47,339 nt of DNA from an uncultured Cycloclasticus sp. (GTDB taxonomy: Bacteria; Pseudomonadota; Gammaproteobacteria; Methylococcales; Cycloclasticaceae): NCBI GenBank assembly GCA_913060865.1, contig CAJXTU010000014.1, forward strand, positions 1-47,339. The letters run 5' to 3'. The first letter of the stretch is position 1. Each line of letters starts with the position of its first letter. Of this stretch, positions 7,757 to 17,440 are shown piece after piece. The translations under genes and the position numbers were made by a program. The notes under the pieces are model-generated. The model searched no databases. It was not told the DNA's origin and saw only the letters and a program-made list of their open reading frames with translations.

Positions 7757-8791
7757 TCAGGCTTCTTCACCTTTATCGCTAGCAGTGCCGAGTTGTTTCT
7801 GTTCCGGTAATAACGCCTCTCTAATATTCGCCTCAAGCTCAGCTGATTTATCAGGGTTATCTTTAAAGAAACTCTTCGCGTTATCCTTGCCTTGGCCAAT
7901 TTTAGCGCCATCATAGCTGTACCAAGAGCCCGCTTTTTCAACCAAATCTAGGCTCACACCCAAATCAACTAATTCACCTTCACGTGAAATACCTTCACCA
8001 TATAATATTTCAAAAAGTGCTTGTTTAAAGGGAGGCGCTACTTTATTTTTTACAACTTTTACACGCGTATCATTACCTAATATTTCATCACCCTTTTTGA
8101 TCGCACCAATACGGCGAATATCAAGACGAACAGAAGAGTAAAATTTCAGTGCATTACCGCCTGTTGTTGTTTCAGGGTTACCAAACATCACACCAATTTT
8201 CATACGAATTTGGTTAATGAAAACCACTAATGTATTAGAACGTTTGATATTACCCGTTAGCTTTCTAAGTGCTTGGGACATTAAACGGGCTTGCAGCCCC
8301 ACATGGTGATCACCCATATCGCCTTCAATTTCTGCCTTCGGTGTTAATGCTGCTACCGAATCAACAACAACCATATCAACCGCGCCAGAACGCACTAACA
8401 TATCTACAATTTCTAGTGCCTGTTCACCTGTGTCAGGTTGAGAAACCAGTAATTCATCCATATTAACGCCAATTTTATCGGCATAAAGAGGGTCTAAAGC
8501 ATGCTCAGCATCAACAAACGCAGCAGTACCCCCTGCTTTTTGACATTGGGCGATGGTTTCTAACGTTAAGGTTGTTTTACCTGAGGATTCCGGACCATAA
8601 ATTTCAACGACGCGTCCACGTGGTAGCCCACCAACGCCTAAAGCAACATCAAGTGCAATTGAACCGGTTGAATACGTTTCTATATCAGGAATACTTGAAC
8701 CATCGCCCATGCGCATCACTGAGCCTTTGCCAAATTGCTTTTCAATTTGAAGTAATGCCGCGCTTAATGCTTTTTTCTTATTTTCGTCCAT
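7757..8791 (-). CDS. recA: Recombinase RecA
   Basis: At 344 residues it has normal RecA length. It coats single-stranded DNA, drives strand exchange and triggers LexA cleavage. GPESSGKTT at residues 66-74 is the Walker A motif. [14 protein letters not shown] carries Walker [19 protein letters not shown] is the L1/L2 region, and [26 protein letters not shown] is the DNA-binding loop L2. The C-terminus ends acidic (SDKGEEA), as usual. It is followed by recX and preceded by pncC, the usual order. The 115-base upstream gap has no CTG-N10-CAG LexA box that I can see. Confidence 0.98.
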   Translation of the reverse strand: MDENKKKALSAALLQIEKQFGKGSVMRMGDGSSIPDIETYSTGSIALDVALGVGGLPRGRVVEIYGPESSGKTTLTLETIAQCQKAGGTAAFVDAEHALDPLYADKIGVNMDELLVSQPDTGEQALEIVDMLVRSGAVDMVVVDSVAALTPKAEIEGDMGDHHVGLQARLMSQALRKLTGNIKRSNTLVVFINQIRMKIGVMFGNPETTTGGNALKFYSSVRLDIRRIGAIKKGDEILGNDTRVKVVKNKVAPPFKQALFEILYGEGISREGELVDLGVSLDLVEKAGSWYSYDGAKIGQGKDNAKSFFKDNPDKSAELEANIREALLPEQKQLGTASDKGEEA

Positions 8792-8906
8792 TTTAAATCC
8801 TCTTAAACGCTTCTACTCCCTGCAAAAGCTAGTTATCGTCAATAATCTTGAATTATCACACATACTTAAGATAAGCACATAATGAAATTAGCTGTTTTGT
8901 GGTGGC

Positions 8907-9407
8907 TTATGTAGTCAATTGATCAATCAGTAATGTTAGTGCTGTTAACACCGCTTTCTGTCTAACCTGCTCGCGATCACCTATAAAATTCTTCATAACT
9001 GAACTAACTGGCATATCTGTTGCCTTTACAGCAAACCAAACCAAACCCACCGGCTTATCAACTGTGCCTCCTGATGGTCCAGCAACACCTGTCACTGAGA
9101 GTGAAATTGAAGGCTTAAAACCCGCCTCTACTCCCTTAACCATTTGTTCTGCTACTGATTGACTCACCGCTCCATATTGGTCAATATCGCCTTTATTAAC
9201 GTTGAGAAAGTGTTGCTTCGCTTCATTGCTATAACTAACAACGCCACCTAAAAACCAATGACTACTGCCGGGTAAATCCGTTAATACTTTTGAGAGCCAG
9301 CCCCCCGTGCAGGATTCAGCAACCGCTACTGTCTTATTTTGCTGAATCAGCGTTTTTGCTAATTGATTGATCGACGAGACGATCTCATCATTAATTGATT
9401 CACTCAC
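8907..9407 (-). CDS. pncC: Nicotinamide-nucleotide amidase (CinA C-terminal domain)
   Basis: At 166 residues it corresponds to the stand-alone CinA_C/PncC enzyme, which deamidates nicotinamide mononucleotide to nicotinic acid mononucleotide in pyridine nucleotide recycling. The motifs AVAESCTGGWLSKVLTDLPGSS, GGVVSYSNEAK, YGAVSQSVAEQM and SVTGVAGPSGGTVDKPVGLVW are all present. It lies upstream of recA, as in many gammaproteobacteria. It is divergent from mutS with 65 bases between the starts. The N-terminal molybdopterin-binding-like domain of full CinA is absent, which is normal for Proteobacteria. Confidence 0.95.
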   Translation of the reverse strand: MSESINDEIVSSINQLAKTLIQQNKTVAVAESCTGGWLSKVLTDLPGSSHWFLGGVVSYSNEAKQHFLNVNKGDIDQYGAVSQSVAEQMVKGVEAGFKPSISLSVTGVAGPSGGTVDKPVGLVWFAVKATDMPVSSVMKNFIGDREQVRQKAVLTALTLLIDQLTT

Positions 9408-9472
9408 TCAATACTCCCTGAATTGTCTTATTAAAATTTACCGAATACCAACAAGATTGTTAAACTAACTGG

Positions 9473-12040
9473 ATGTCTAAAACCATAAAAATAAAACCCA
9501 CAATCACCCCAATGATGCAGCAATATTTACGCATCAAAGAGGGCTATCCAAACACCCTCTTATTTTACCGTATGGGTGACTTTTACGAACTTTTTCTTGA
9601 AGATGCCGTTAAAGCATCTAGCCTACTGGGCATTACCTTAACAAGCCGAGGACAAATTGAAGGCAAGCCTATACAAATGGCTGGTATACCCCATCATGCG
9701 GCCGATGGTTACTTAGCCAAACTATTAAAAGCTAGTGAATCCGTTGCTATTTGTGAGCAGGTTGGAGACCCAGCTACTTCAAAAGGCCCTGTTGAACGCA
9801 AAGTTGTTCGCGTTATTACTCCCGGCACACTAACAGAAGATTCCCTATTAGACGCTGCCACTGATAGCTTACTGTGCGCCATTTTTGCCCAAAAAAACAC
9901 CTATGGTTTAGCAACAATTGACTTGGCAAGTGGGCGTTTTTTATTACAAGAAATTGAAGGTGATGCCGCCTTAAAAACCGAACTATCACGCATCAAACCC
10001 GCTGAAACATTAATTAGCGAAAACAGCCCTTTGTCCAGCTTGCTCAAAGAACAAAAAGGTCTTTGCATGTTATCTGATTGGCACTTTGATCAACAAACAG
10101 CTGTTCGTCTTCTTAACAAACAATTTGGTACAAAAGACTTACAAGGTTTTGGCTGCCATACCATGAATTTTGCCATTAGTGCCGCGGGTGCATTAATGCA
10201 GTACCTTAAAGATACCCACCAGGCATCACTCCCACACTTACAATCAATCAAAGTCATCCAACAAACAGACTTTATTCTGCTTGACGCCGCAACACGGCAA
10301 CACCTTGAACTTGACTACCATCCAAGTGGCCATGTTAATTTCACCTTATTTGGTTTGTTAAACCGCTGCAAAACAGCGATGGGCATGCGTTTATTAAAAC
10401 GCTGGATTCACCTGCCATTACGCGACCACAACACTATAAAAAATCGTTATTTAGCTATCGAACAGCTACAAGGCCCCAATACAATAGACGAACTGCAAGC
10501 AGCCTTAAGGTTAACGGGAGATATTGAACGCATAACAAGTCGCATTGCTTTATTGACCGCTAAACCCCGAGACTTAGCCGTTTTACGGGATACGCTCAAA
10601 GCCCTTCCCGTTATCAAAACAAACCTAAGTAGCTTGGACGCACCTCGCCTAAAGACTTTACATCTGCAAATAGGTGATCATCTGCAACTATCAGCATTAT
10701 TGGATAAAGCCGTTGTTGAAAACCCACCTGTTTTAATGAGGGATGGCGGTGTTATCGCGCAAGGCTATAACAAGACTCTCGATGAGCTTAAAGGTATTAG
10801 TGCAAATGCAGACCAATTTCTACTTGATATGGAGCAAAAAGAACGTGAAGCCAGCCAAATCAGCACCTTAAAGCTTAATTACAATCGAGTACATGGCTAC
10901 TATATTGAAGTCCCCCGTTCTCAAGCAGACAAGGTTCCCGAGCATTTTATTCGAAAACAAACTCTAAAGAATGTCGAGCGCTATATTACGCCCGAACTAA
11001 AGGATTTCGAAGATAAGGTTCTGCACGCCAAAGAGCAAGCACTCAGCTACGAAAAGGAGCTGTATAACGAGTTACTAATAAGTTTCACTCCACAACTCAG
11101 CAAGCTTCAAGCTTGCGCTGAAGCACTGGCCGACATTGACGTCCTCACTAATTTTGCAGAACGCGCTTTGACACTAAATTTCATTCAACCCTCCTTAACG
11201 ACTACCGAGGGAATCAGTATTGAAAAAGGCCGTCACCCTATAGTAGAGAGCGTTATAGATACACCATTTATAGCAAATGATATAGAGCTGAACTCTGAAC
11301 GTAAAATGCTCATTATCACTGGACCAAATATGGGTGGAAAGTCCACCTATATGCGGCAAATAGCCTTGTTAACATTGATGGCTCATATTGGTTGTTACAT
11401 TCCAGCTTCGAGCGCTAGCTTTGGCCCTATTGATCAAATTTTCACTCGTATTGGCGCATCAGATGACCTGGCAAGCGGCCGATCAACCTTTATGGTTGAA
11501 ATGTCTGAAACCGCTAACATTCTTCACAACGCAAGTGATAAGAGCTTAGTTCTAATGGATGAAATTGGCCGTGGAACGAGCACCTTTGACGGCCTATCTT
11601 TAGCTTGGGCATCTGCTAACTACCTTGCTAATAAAACCCAACCTTTTACTTTATTTGCAACACATTATTTTGAAATGACATCGTTGCCAGAACAGGCGAC
11701 AACGGCTGCCAATGTCCATTTAGATGCTATTGAGCACGGTGATCATATCGTATTTTTACATGCTGTCAAAGAAGGTGCTGCTAACCAAAGCTACGGCTTA
11801 CAAGTGGCTGCGTTAGCAGGCGTGCCGAAAGCCGTTATAAAGGATGCACGCATCAAACTATCAACCTTAGAAGCACAAAAAAATACGCCTTCAGTTACCC
11901 AAGCAAACCCCCAGTTTGATATTTTTAATTCAGCTATCAATCAAGAAACATCAGATTTTATAACACAATTATCACCCGACGATTTAAGCCCCAAGGAGGC
12001 GCTTGAGGCTTTATATACGTTAAAGTCCTTAATCAGCTAG
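9473..12040 (+). CDS. mutS: DNA mismatch repair protein MutS
   Basis: At 855 residues it is full length. It recognises mismatches and small loops and recruits MutL. F37-Y-E39 in [11 protein letters not shown] is the mismatch-reading Phe-x-Glu. The connector and clamp regions follow, and the ATPase has Walker [10 protein letters not shown] near residue 617 and Walker [17 protein letters not shown]. The C-terminus has the short helical region [15 protein letters not shown] used in tetramer contacts. It stands alone on plus, divergent from pncC, and its stop lies two bases from the dsbC stop (convergent). Confidence 0.98.
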   Translation: MSKTIKIKPTITPMMQQYLRIKEGYPNTLLFYRMGDFYELFLEDAVKASSLLGITLTSRGQIEGKPIQMAGIPHHAADGYLAKLLKASESVAICEQVGDPATSKGPVERKVVRVITPGTLTEDSLLDAATDSLLCAIFAQKNTYGLATIDLASGRFLLQEIEGDAALKTELSRIKPAETLISENSPLSSLLKEQKGLCMLSDWHFDQQTAVRLLNKQFGTKDLQGFGCHTMNFAISAAGALMQYLKDTHQASLPHLQSIKVIQQTDFILLDAATRQHLELDYHPSGHVNFTLFGLLNRCKTAMGMRLLKRWIHLPLRDHNTIKNRYLAIEQLQGPNTIDELQAALRLTGDIERITSRIALLTAKPRDLAVLRDTLKALPVIKTNLSSLDAPRLKTLHLQIGDHLQLSALLDKAVVENPPVLMRDGGVIAQGYNKTLDELKGISANADQFLLDMEQKEREASQISTLKLNYNRVHGYYIEVPRSQADKVPEHFIRKQTLKNVERYITPELKDFEDKVLHAKEQALSYEKELYNELLISFTPQLSKLQACAEALADIDVLTNFAERALTLNFIQPSLTTTEGISIEKGRHPIVESVIDTPFIANDIELNSERKMLIITGPNMGGKSTYMRQIALLTLMAHIGCYIPASSASFGPIDQIFTRIGASDDLASGRSTFMVEMSETANILHNASDKSLVLMDEIGRGTSTFDGLSLAWASANYLANKTQPFTLFATHYFEMTSLPEQATTAANVHLDAIEHGDHIVFLHAVKEGAANQSYGLQVAALAGVPKAVIKDARIKLSTLEAQKNTPSVTQANPQFDIFNSAINQETSDFITQLSPDDLSPKEALEALYTLKSLIS

Positions 12041-12042
12041 CA

Positions 12043-12744
12043 TTACCATTTCAAATGCTTAATCAGCTCTTTAGCAGGAACAAAGCCAGGAACCATCGTA
12101 CCGTCATCGGCGATAATGGAGGGCGTTCCAGTAACACCAAAGTTTTGGGCAATTCTCATGTGATCATCGACTGGGTTATCACAGGTTTTATTTACCACCC
12201 GGTCGTGAAGCTTCGCATCGGTTAGCGCCTTGTTTCGGTCCTTTGCACACCAAACAGAAACCGCTTTAAAGTATGACTCTGTATTTGGCCCCGTGCGTGG
12301 GAAAAGCAAATAACGCACCGTCATACCCGCATCAGTATAGCTGCTGATTTGCGCGTGCAACTTTCTGCAATAACCACAATCGATATCTGAAAATATAGTG
12401 ATAGTATGTTTTTCATTTTTAGCTGGGAAAATAATCATTGATTGCTCATCAATTTTAGACAACGCCTCTTTACGGGCTACTTTCAATGCCCTATCGGTCA
12501 TATTTTCACGATTAACCAAGTCAACCATCTCACCTTGTATAATGTATCGCCCATCTTCAGAAGCATAAATAACCTGAGCACCGACCATTACTTGGTACAA
12601 GCCTGCTACAGGCGTTTTAGAAATATTCTCTTTTGCAATATTAGGGATAGCTTTAGACAGACCTGACGCAACGGATGTTGCATCAGCAAAAACCGTCGCA
12701 CTGAAAATCAATATAAAAACACCCGTCATCAAAAACTTATTCAT
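12043..12744 (-). CDS. dsbC: Thiol:disulfide interchange protein DsbC
   Basis: A periplasmic disulfide isomerase. An N-terminal signal peptide (NKFLMTGVFILIFSATVFADA, cleavage near VFA/DA) is followed by the dimerisation domain and then the thioredoxin-fold domain with CGYC (Cys123-Cys126) and a cis-Pro loop GTPSII. A second Cys pair (VWCAKDRNK ... KTCDNP) matches the structural disulfide of DsbC. GAGGA lies 11 bases before the ATG at 12744. The frame is open to a GTG at 12753, but that is too close to the ribosome site. It follows xerD, the usual gammaproteobacterial order. Confidence 0.94.
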   Translation of the reverse strand: MNKFLMTGVFILIFSATVFADATSVASGLSKAIPNIAKENISKTPVAGLYQVMVGAQVIYASEDGRYIIQGEMVDLVNRENMTDRALKVARKEALSKIDEQSMIIFPAKNEKHTITIFSDIDCGYCRKLHAQISSYTDAGMTVRYLLFPRTGPNTESYFKAVSVWCAKDRNKALTDAKLHDRVVNKTCDNPVDDHMRIAQNFGVTGTPSIIADDGTMVPGFVPAKELIKHLKW

Positions 12745-12818
12745 TTGCACCACTTCCTCATTTAATTAATTCTATTAGACACGTTTCAACCCAAAAAACA
12801 TACACGCTATTTTATTTT

Positions 12819-13709
12819 TTATCCTCTTGGATGAAACTGTTCATGGATATCCTTTAACCGCTCTTTTGCAATGTGCGTATAGATTTGAGTGGTTGATAAA
12901 TCACTATGGCCCAGCAGCAATTGCACGACTCTTAAGTCAGCACCATGGTTCAACAAATGTGTCGCAAAGGCATGCCGCATCGTATGAGGAGAGATCTTTT
13001 TATTAATGCCTGCCTTAATAACATAGCGCTTAATAATGTGCCAAAAAGCCTGCCGAGTCATCCCACTGCCACGATTTGTAGGAAAGACAAAGTCCGTTTT
13101 TTTATCACCTAAAATATCTAGTCGCCAATGATTAATAAAATCATTCATCCAAAATAGCGCATCCTCACCCACTGGAACCAGGCGATCCTTATTCCCTTTT
13201 CCGGTGATCCGAACCAACCCTTGTCTAAAGTTTATTTCAGATAATGTCAGACCGACTAGTTCACTCACCCTAAGACCACTAGCATATAATAATTCAAGCA
13301 TAGCCCTATCTCTAAAGCCCAGCGCAGTATGAGTGTTCGGTGCACTTAACAAACGATCAACATCGGCCTCAGACAATGTCGACGGTAAACTCTGGCCTAA
13401 CTTAGGTGCATCTATAATAGCCGTTGGGTCGCCCACCACCTTTCCTTCACGTACAGCAAAGATATAAAAACGTTTTAGGCTAGATAAAAACCGTGCCGAT
13501 GATCGTGCCGATATTCCTTTTCCTAGACGATCCGCTAGAAAAGACGATACATCTGATGACTCACACGTTAAAAGCGTTTTTTGTTGCAGACCGAGCCATT
13601 TAGAAAACTGTTTTATATCAGTTCTATAAGCTGCTAACGTATTGTCACTCAGCCCACTTTCAACCCAGAGCCCATCAAGAAACAAACGAATTTCATCGTT
13701 ATCGCTCAA
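12819..13709 (-). CDS. xerD: Site-specific tyrosine recombinase XerD
   Basis: At 296 residues it has normal XerD length. With XerC it resolves chromosome dimers at dif under FtsK control. The full catalytic set is visible: R147 (SGLRVSELVGL), K171, H242-x-x-R245 (PHTMRHAFATHLL), H268 (LLGHSD) and the nucleophile Y277 (IYTHI). The N-terminal SAM-like core-binding domain spans about 1-95. The context beside dsbC and downstream of rplS supports housekeeping XerD and not a mobile-element integrase. Confidence 0.96.
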   Translation of the reverse strand: MSDNDEIRLFLDGLWVESGLSDNTLAAYRTDIKQFSKWLGLQQKTLLTCESSDVSSFLADRLGKGISARSSARFLSSLKRFYIFAVREGKVVGDPTAIIDAPKLGQSLPSTLSEADVDRLLSAPNTHTALGFRDRAMLELLYASGLRVSELVGLTLSEINFRQGLVRITGKGNKDRLVPVGEDALFWMNDFINHWRLDILGDKKTDFVFPTNRGSGMTRQAFWHIIKRYVIKAGINKKISPHTMRHAFATHLLNHGADLRVVQLLLGHSDLSTTQIYTHIAKERLKDIHEQFHPRG

Positions 13710-13795
13710 TTAACATACCTTTTTCAAAACCATCATTTGCTCATCTTACCAATAAAACTCACCTTATTTATTAGTAAATAATAAATGCCAGGTAC

Positions 13796-13827
13796 AAAAA
13801 AAGGGCCGATTAAATCGGCCCTTTTTT
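13796..13827. terminator. Strong bidirectional-type terminator downstream of rplS
   Basis: GGGCCGAT (13803-13810), loop TAA and ATCGGCCC (13814-13821) form a perfect 8-bp GC-rich stem. Seven A precede it and six T follow, so it can act on either strand. On the minus strand it ends the rpsP-rimM-trmD-rplS transcript before xerD. Confidence 0.9.
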
Positions 13828-13870
13828 CACAACTTATCGGGCAACTTACACCAAAGCGGCACAACTTATG

Positions 13871-13893
13871 TTGAGGCTAAACAGCAGCCTCAA
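13871..13893 (-). other. Hairpin just after the rplS stop
   Basis: TTGAGGCT (13871-13878) pairs with AGCCTCAA (13886-13893) around a 7-base loop, 7 bases beyond the rplS stop. No T-run follows, so it is probably a 3'-end stabiliser or pause site upstream of the true terminator at 13796-13827. Confidence 0.5.
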
Positions 13894-13900
13894 TATAAAC

Positions 13901-14245
13901 TTATAGTTTTTCTTTAATACGCGCTGCTTTACCACGAAGTTCACGAAGGTAATAAAGTTTAGCACGGCGTACTGAACCACGTCTTTTTACTTCAACACCT
14001 GCAATCAATTTACTATATGTTTGAAAAACACGCTCAACGCCTTCACCATGTGAAATTTTACGTACGGTAAAAGCTGAATTAAGGCCACGGTTACGTTTTG
14101 CAATCACAACACCTTCAAATGATTGAATACGCTCTGTAGTTCCTTCTTTAACTTTGACTTTAACAACAACAGTATCACCAGCACTAAATGCGGGTAAGTC
14201 GTTCGTCATTTGTTCTGCTTCTAATTGTGCAATTATATTACTCAT
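13901..14245 (-). CDS. rplS: 50S ribosomal protein L19
   Basis: The 114-residue protein carries the L19 signatures [50 protein letters not shown] and VFQTYS. It lies at the 30S-50S interface. It is the last gene of the rpsP-rimM-trmD-rplS operon, 16 bases after trmD, and is followed by a hairpin and a strong terminator. Length and C-terminus ([15 protein letters not shown]) are normal. Confidence 0.98.
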   Translation of the reverse strand: MSNIIAQLEAEQMTNDLPAFSAGDTVVVKVKVKEGTTERIQSFEGVVIAKRNRGLNSAFTVRKISHGEGVERVFQTYSKLIAGVEVKRRGSVRRAKLYYLRELRGKAARIKEKL

Positions 14246-14261
14246 TTTTAGTTCCTTAATT

Positions 14262-15011
14262 TTAACTCTTTAAATTATTCTGTTCTTGTATATATTCATC
14301 AAGTAATGATTGTTGATGTTTACTCAACTCAATTTTTTCTAGTAAATCAGGGCGTTTTTGCCAAGTTTTACCTAATGCTTGCTTTTCTCGCCAGGTTGCA
14401 ATTTTTTTATGGTCGCCAGTTAACAAAACATCTGGTACCGCAACCCCATCAAACACATCTGGCCTAGTGTAATGCGGATGATCTAACAATCCAGCAATAA
14501 ACGAGTCTTCATTAGCTGAACATTCATGCCCTAAAACACCCGGTAATGTTCTAGCCACAGCATCCATTAACACCAATGCAGGTAGCTCACCACCACTTAA
14601 TACAAAATCACCTATTGACCATTCTTCATCAATATAGTCATCTAATAACCGCTCATCAATACCTTCGTATCGACCTGCTAACAATACTAGGCGAGAAAAC
14701 TGTGATAAATAATTCACGCCTTGCTGATCTAACCTTCGCCCCTGAGGACTCAAATAAATAACCTTAGTCGATTCTTTAACAAACTCGACTGCTGATTGAA
14801 TTGTTTTTCTTAACGGTTCAATCTTCATAACCATCCCGGGGCCACCCCCGAAAGGTCGGTCATCTACTCTCCTATGTACATCTTCAGTAAAATCCCTTGG
14901 ATTCCACGTCTTCAACTGAATTTTATCAGATGAAATTGCCCGTCCAACGACACCCATTGATGCTGTCTTCTCAATTACCTCTGGGAACAACGTTATAACA
15001 TCAAAACGCAT
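14262..15011 (-). CDS. trmD: tRNA (guanine37-N1)-methyltransferase
   Basis: It methylates G37 next to the anticodon with S-adenosylmethionine, which prevents +1 frameshifting. The 249-residue SPOUT enzyme begins [12 protein letters not shown] and shows the deep trefoil-knot motifs ([22 protein letters not shown] and [20 protein letters not shown]). The C-terminal [14 protein letters not shown] segment binds tRNA. It lies between rimM (5-base gap) and rplS. Confidence 0.98.
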   Translation of the reverse strand: MRFDVITLFPEVIEKTASMGVVGRAISSDKIQLKTWNPRDFTEDVHRRVDDRPFGGGPGMVMKIEPLRKTIQSAVEFVKESTKVIYLSPQGRRLDQQGVNYLSQFSRLVLLAGRYEGIDERLLDDYIDEEWSIGDFVLSGGELPALVLMDAVARTLPGVLGHECSANEDSFIAGLLDHPHYTRPDVFDGVAVPDVLLTGDHKKIATWREKQALGKTWQKRPDLLEKIELSKHQQSLLDEYIQEQNNLKS

Positions 15012-15016
15012 ATTGT

Positions 15017-15553
15017 TTAAAAATCCGCATCCCAGTCAACAATCATTTGTTGCTTATCCAGGTCAACTGACTTAACAACCTGCTCGGTGACATAAGGAAT
15101 TAATCTTTCTCTATCCCCTTTCACAACGATCACATCGTTAGCACCTGTTTCAAGCATTTGGTCAATAACCCCAAATTCCTCGCCATTAGTAGAAACAACC
15201 TGCAAACCAATTAAGTCAGACCAGTAATATTCCCCCTTACTTAATTTAGGGAGTTGATCTGACTTCATGTAAATATCAGATCCAACCCATAACTCTGCCT
15301 CATTTCTATCATCAACTCCGTCTAACTGGACGATGATGGTTTTACCATGAGGCTTACCGGCTTTTAACTTAACTGCCTGACGAACCTTATTACGCTCTAT
15401 ATACCAAGGTTGATAAGAAAGTATATTTTCTTTTTTATCCGTATTTGCGTAAACCTTCAACCAGCCTTTAACACCAAACACACCTGATATATTACCTAAC
15501 TTTAACCACCTGCTTTCTTTACCTAGCTGTTCAGCTTGTGTCGATTCAGACAC
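15017..15553 (-). CDS. rimM: 16S rRNA processing protein RimM
   Basis: A 178-residue 30S maturation factor that binds S19 and helps form the 16S rRNA 3' domain. The N-terminal RimM barrel (LGNISGVFGVKGWLKVYANTD) and the C-terminal PRC-barrel (YYWSDLIGLQVVSTNGEEFGVIDQMLETGANDVIVVKG) are both present. It is two bases from the rpsP stop, inside the ribosomal operon. Confidence 0.97.
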   Translation of the reverse strand: MSESTQAEQLGKESRWLKLGNISGVFGVKGWLKVYANTDKKENILSYQPWYIERNKVRQAVKLKAGKPHGKTIIVQLDGVDDRNEAELWVGSDIYMKSDQLPKLSKGEYYWSDLIGLQVVSTNGEEFGVIDQMLETGANDVIVVKGDRERLIPYVTEQVVKSVDLDKQQMIVDWDADF

Positions 15554-15555
15554 CG

Positions 15556-15807
15556 TTAAGCAGTAGCTTCAGCGGCCTCTTTTACAAGCCTAGCAACTCG
15601 TTCTGTTGCTTGCGCACCTTGCGCAACCCAGTGATCAACACGAGCAGAGTCAAGTGTTAAACGAACTTCACCACCTGTCGCTCTTGGGTTGTAATAACCG
15701 ACTCTTTCGATATATCGACCATCACGACTTCTGCGACTATCTGCTACAACAACGTGATAGAAAGGACGTTTTTTTGCGCCAGTTCTTGAAAGACGTATCT
15801 TTACCAT
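15556..15807 (-). CDS. rpsP: 30S ribosomal protein S16
   Basis: The 83-residue protein starts [25 protein letters not shown] and contains [14 protein letters not shown], both diagnostic of S16. It is the first gene of the rpsP-rimM-trmD-rplS operon. A sigma70-like promoter candidate lies 50-78 bases upstream (15857-15885). Length is normal. Confidence 0.98.
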   Translation of the reverse strand: MVKIRLSRTGAKKRPFYHVVVADSRRSRDGRYIERVGYYNPRATGGEVRLTLDSARVDHWVAQGAQATERVARLVKEAAEATA

Positions 15808-15856
15808 TTATTTTCCTTAAATTCTGTTTTTAAATCTTGATTGAGTTAACCAGTTA

Positions 15857-15885
15857 ATTTTACGCGAATTATTTGATTTCGTGAA
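15857..15885 (-). promoter_or_regulatory. Sigma70-like promoter candidate for the rpsP operon
   Basis: On the minus strand TTCACG (15885-15880) and TAAAAT (15862-15857) are separated by exactly 17 bases. Four and five of six bases match the consensus -35 and -10. The expected start site is about 40 bases before the rpsP ATG. Confidence 0.5.
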
Positions 15886-15936
15886 GTTTTTTTACTTCCA
15901 AATAACAATTGCTTAAAAATTATTTTAACTTGTCCA

Positions 15937-17301
15937 TTAAAAAGGTGAGCCCTGCCCTTGCCCAAGCTGCCCTTTTAAACCGCGCATCATTTTTGCCATG
16001 CCGCCTTTGGACATTTTTTTCATCATTTTTTGCGCTTGCTTATATTGCTTCATCAACTTATTTACATCTTGAACCTGCAAGCCCGCACCTGCCGCTATGC
16101 GCTTTCTTCTTGAGCCATTTATTAGATTAGGGAAGGTTTTTTCCTTCCGAGTCATTGAGTTAATCAACGCTATTTGCCGAGTAAAGTCTTTATCATTTAC
16201 CTGACTTTTTACATTTTGAGGAACATTAGACATGCCTGGGATTTTATCCATCATCGCACTCATGCCGCCCATGTCCATCATTTGGCTTAACTGATCTTTA
16301 TAATCATCTAAATCAAAACCCTTACCTTTTTGAATTTTTTTCGCTAATTTTTCGGCTTTTTCTTTATCAACCTTACGCTCAATTTCTTCAACGAGACTTA
16401 ACGCGTCGCCCATACCTAATAAACGAGAAGCAACACGATCAGGGTGGAAGGGCTCTAGGGCATCTGTTTTCTCACCAATCCCTAAAAATTTGATGGGCTT
16501 CCCAGTTATCTGACGAATTGATAGCGCAGCACCACCTCTTGCATCGCCATCTGTTTTAGTCAGCACAACACCTGTCAAAGGCAACACATCATTGAATGCC
16601 TTTGCTGTATTCGCTGCATCTTGCCCCGTCATACTATCAACAACAAATAAAGTTTCAGCAGGGTTTGCTGCGGCATGGACCTGACGAATCTCGTCCATCA
16701 TGTCATCATCAATATGTAAACGACCGGCCGTATCAACAATCAATACATCACTAAATTGCTTCGTGGCTTGAGTAATCGCGTCATTAACGATATTAACTGG
16801 CTTTTGATCTACCGTACTTGGGGAAAATTTTGCCCCAACTTCTGCCGCTAATGTTTGAAGCTGGTCTATCGCCGCTGGGCGATAAACATCGGCACTCACC
16901 ACCATCACCGATTTTTTATGACGCTCAATTAACAAACGAGACAACTTCGCCACCGTTGTTGTTTTACCGGAACCTTGCAAACCGGCCATTAAAATAACGA
17001 CTGGTGGAGCCGCCGATAAATCTAACGATTCATTGGCCTCACCCATTGTTTTAACAAGCTCATCATTAACAATTTTTAGCATCGCCTGGCCTGGTGATAA
17101 GCTTTGCATCACCTCCTGCCCTAATGCTCGATCCTTCACAACATCCGTAAACTCTTTAACGACCGGTAGCGCAACGTCCGCTTCTAGCAAGGCCATCCTG
17201 ACCTCGCGCATCGTGTCTTTAATATTGCTTTCTGTTAACCGCCCCTGCCCCCTAATGTTTTTAAAAGTGGCGTTTAAGCGATCGGTTAAATTGTCAAACA
17301 T
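15937..17301 (-). CDS. ffh: Signal recognition particle protein Ffh
   Basis: The GTPase component of SRP, which targets membrane proteins co-translationally. The 454 residues comprise an N domain, a G domain with GLQGSGKTT at 107-115, DTAGR (IVDTAGRLHIDD) and TKTDGDARGG, and a Met-rich M domain (QMMDMGGMSAMMDKIPG, KMMKKMSKGGMAKMMRG) that binds signal peptides and 4.5S RNA. The 4.5S RNA gene itself is not seen in the window. It is divergent from ypjD, as in many gammaproteobacteria. Confidence 0.98.
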   Translation of the reverse strand: MFDNLTDRLNATFKNIRGQGRLTESNIKDTMREVRMALLEADVALPVVKEFTDVVKDRALGQEVMQSLSPGQAMLKIVNDELVKTMGEANESLDLSAAPPVVILMAGLQGSGKTTTVAKLSRLLIERHKKSVMVVSADVYRPAAIDQLQTLAAEVGAKFSPSTVDQKPVNIVNDAITQATKQFSDVLIVDTAGRLHIDDDMMDEIRQVHAAANPAETLFVVDSMTGQDAANTAKAFNDVLPLTGVVLTKTDGDARGGAALSIRQITGKPIKFLGIGEKTDALEPFHPDRVASRLLGMGDALSLVEEIERKVDKEKAEKLAKKIQKGKGFDLDDYKDQLSQMMDMGGMSAMMDKIPGMSNVPQNVKSQVNDKDFTRQIALINSMTRKEKTFPNLINGSRRKRIAAGAGLQVQDVNKLMKQYKQAQKMMKKMSKGGMAKMMRGLKGQLGQGQGSPF

Positions 17302-17440
17302 AACTATTATCCTAAAAAATTAACGTTTATATTTTCGCACGTCTTACTGCTCGATGCAGTTGATTTTTCCGTTTAAAACGAGACTTTGCCGATATTTTCA
17401 ACCTTCAACACTTCTACCCTACCGTCCTTTGTGACACACT

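Noticed and set aside
7696-7941. 81-codon frame inside recA
   Set aside because: Shadow of the recA coding sequence in another frame.
12819-13709. Integrase of a mobile element
   Set aside because: Catalytic residues, length and the dsbC/rplS context fit the housekeeping XerD.
15885-15901. Terminator hairpin GAAGT/ACTTC after ffh
   Set aside because: Only five pairs with no following T-run on the minus strand; too weak to call.
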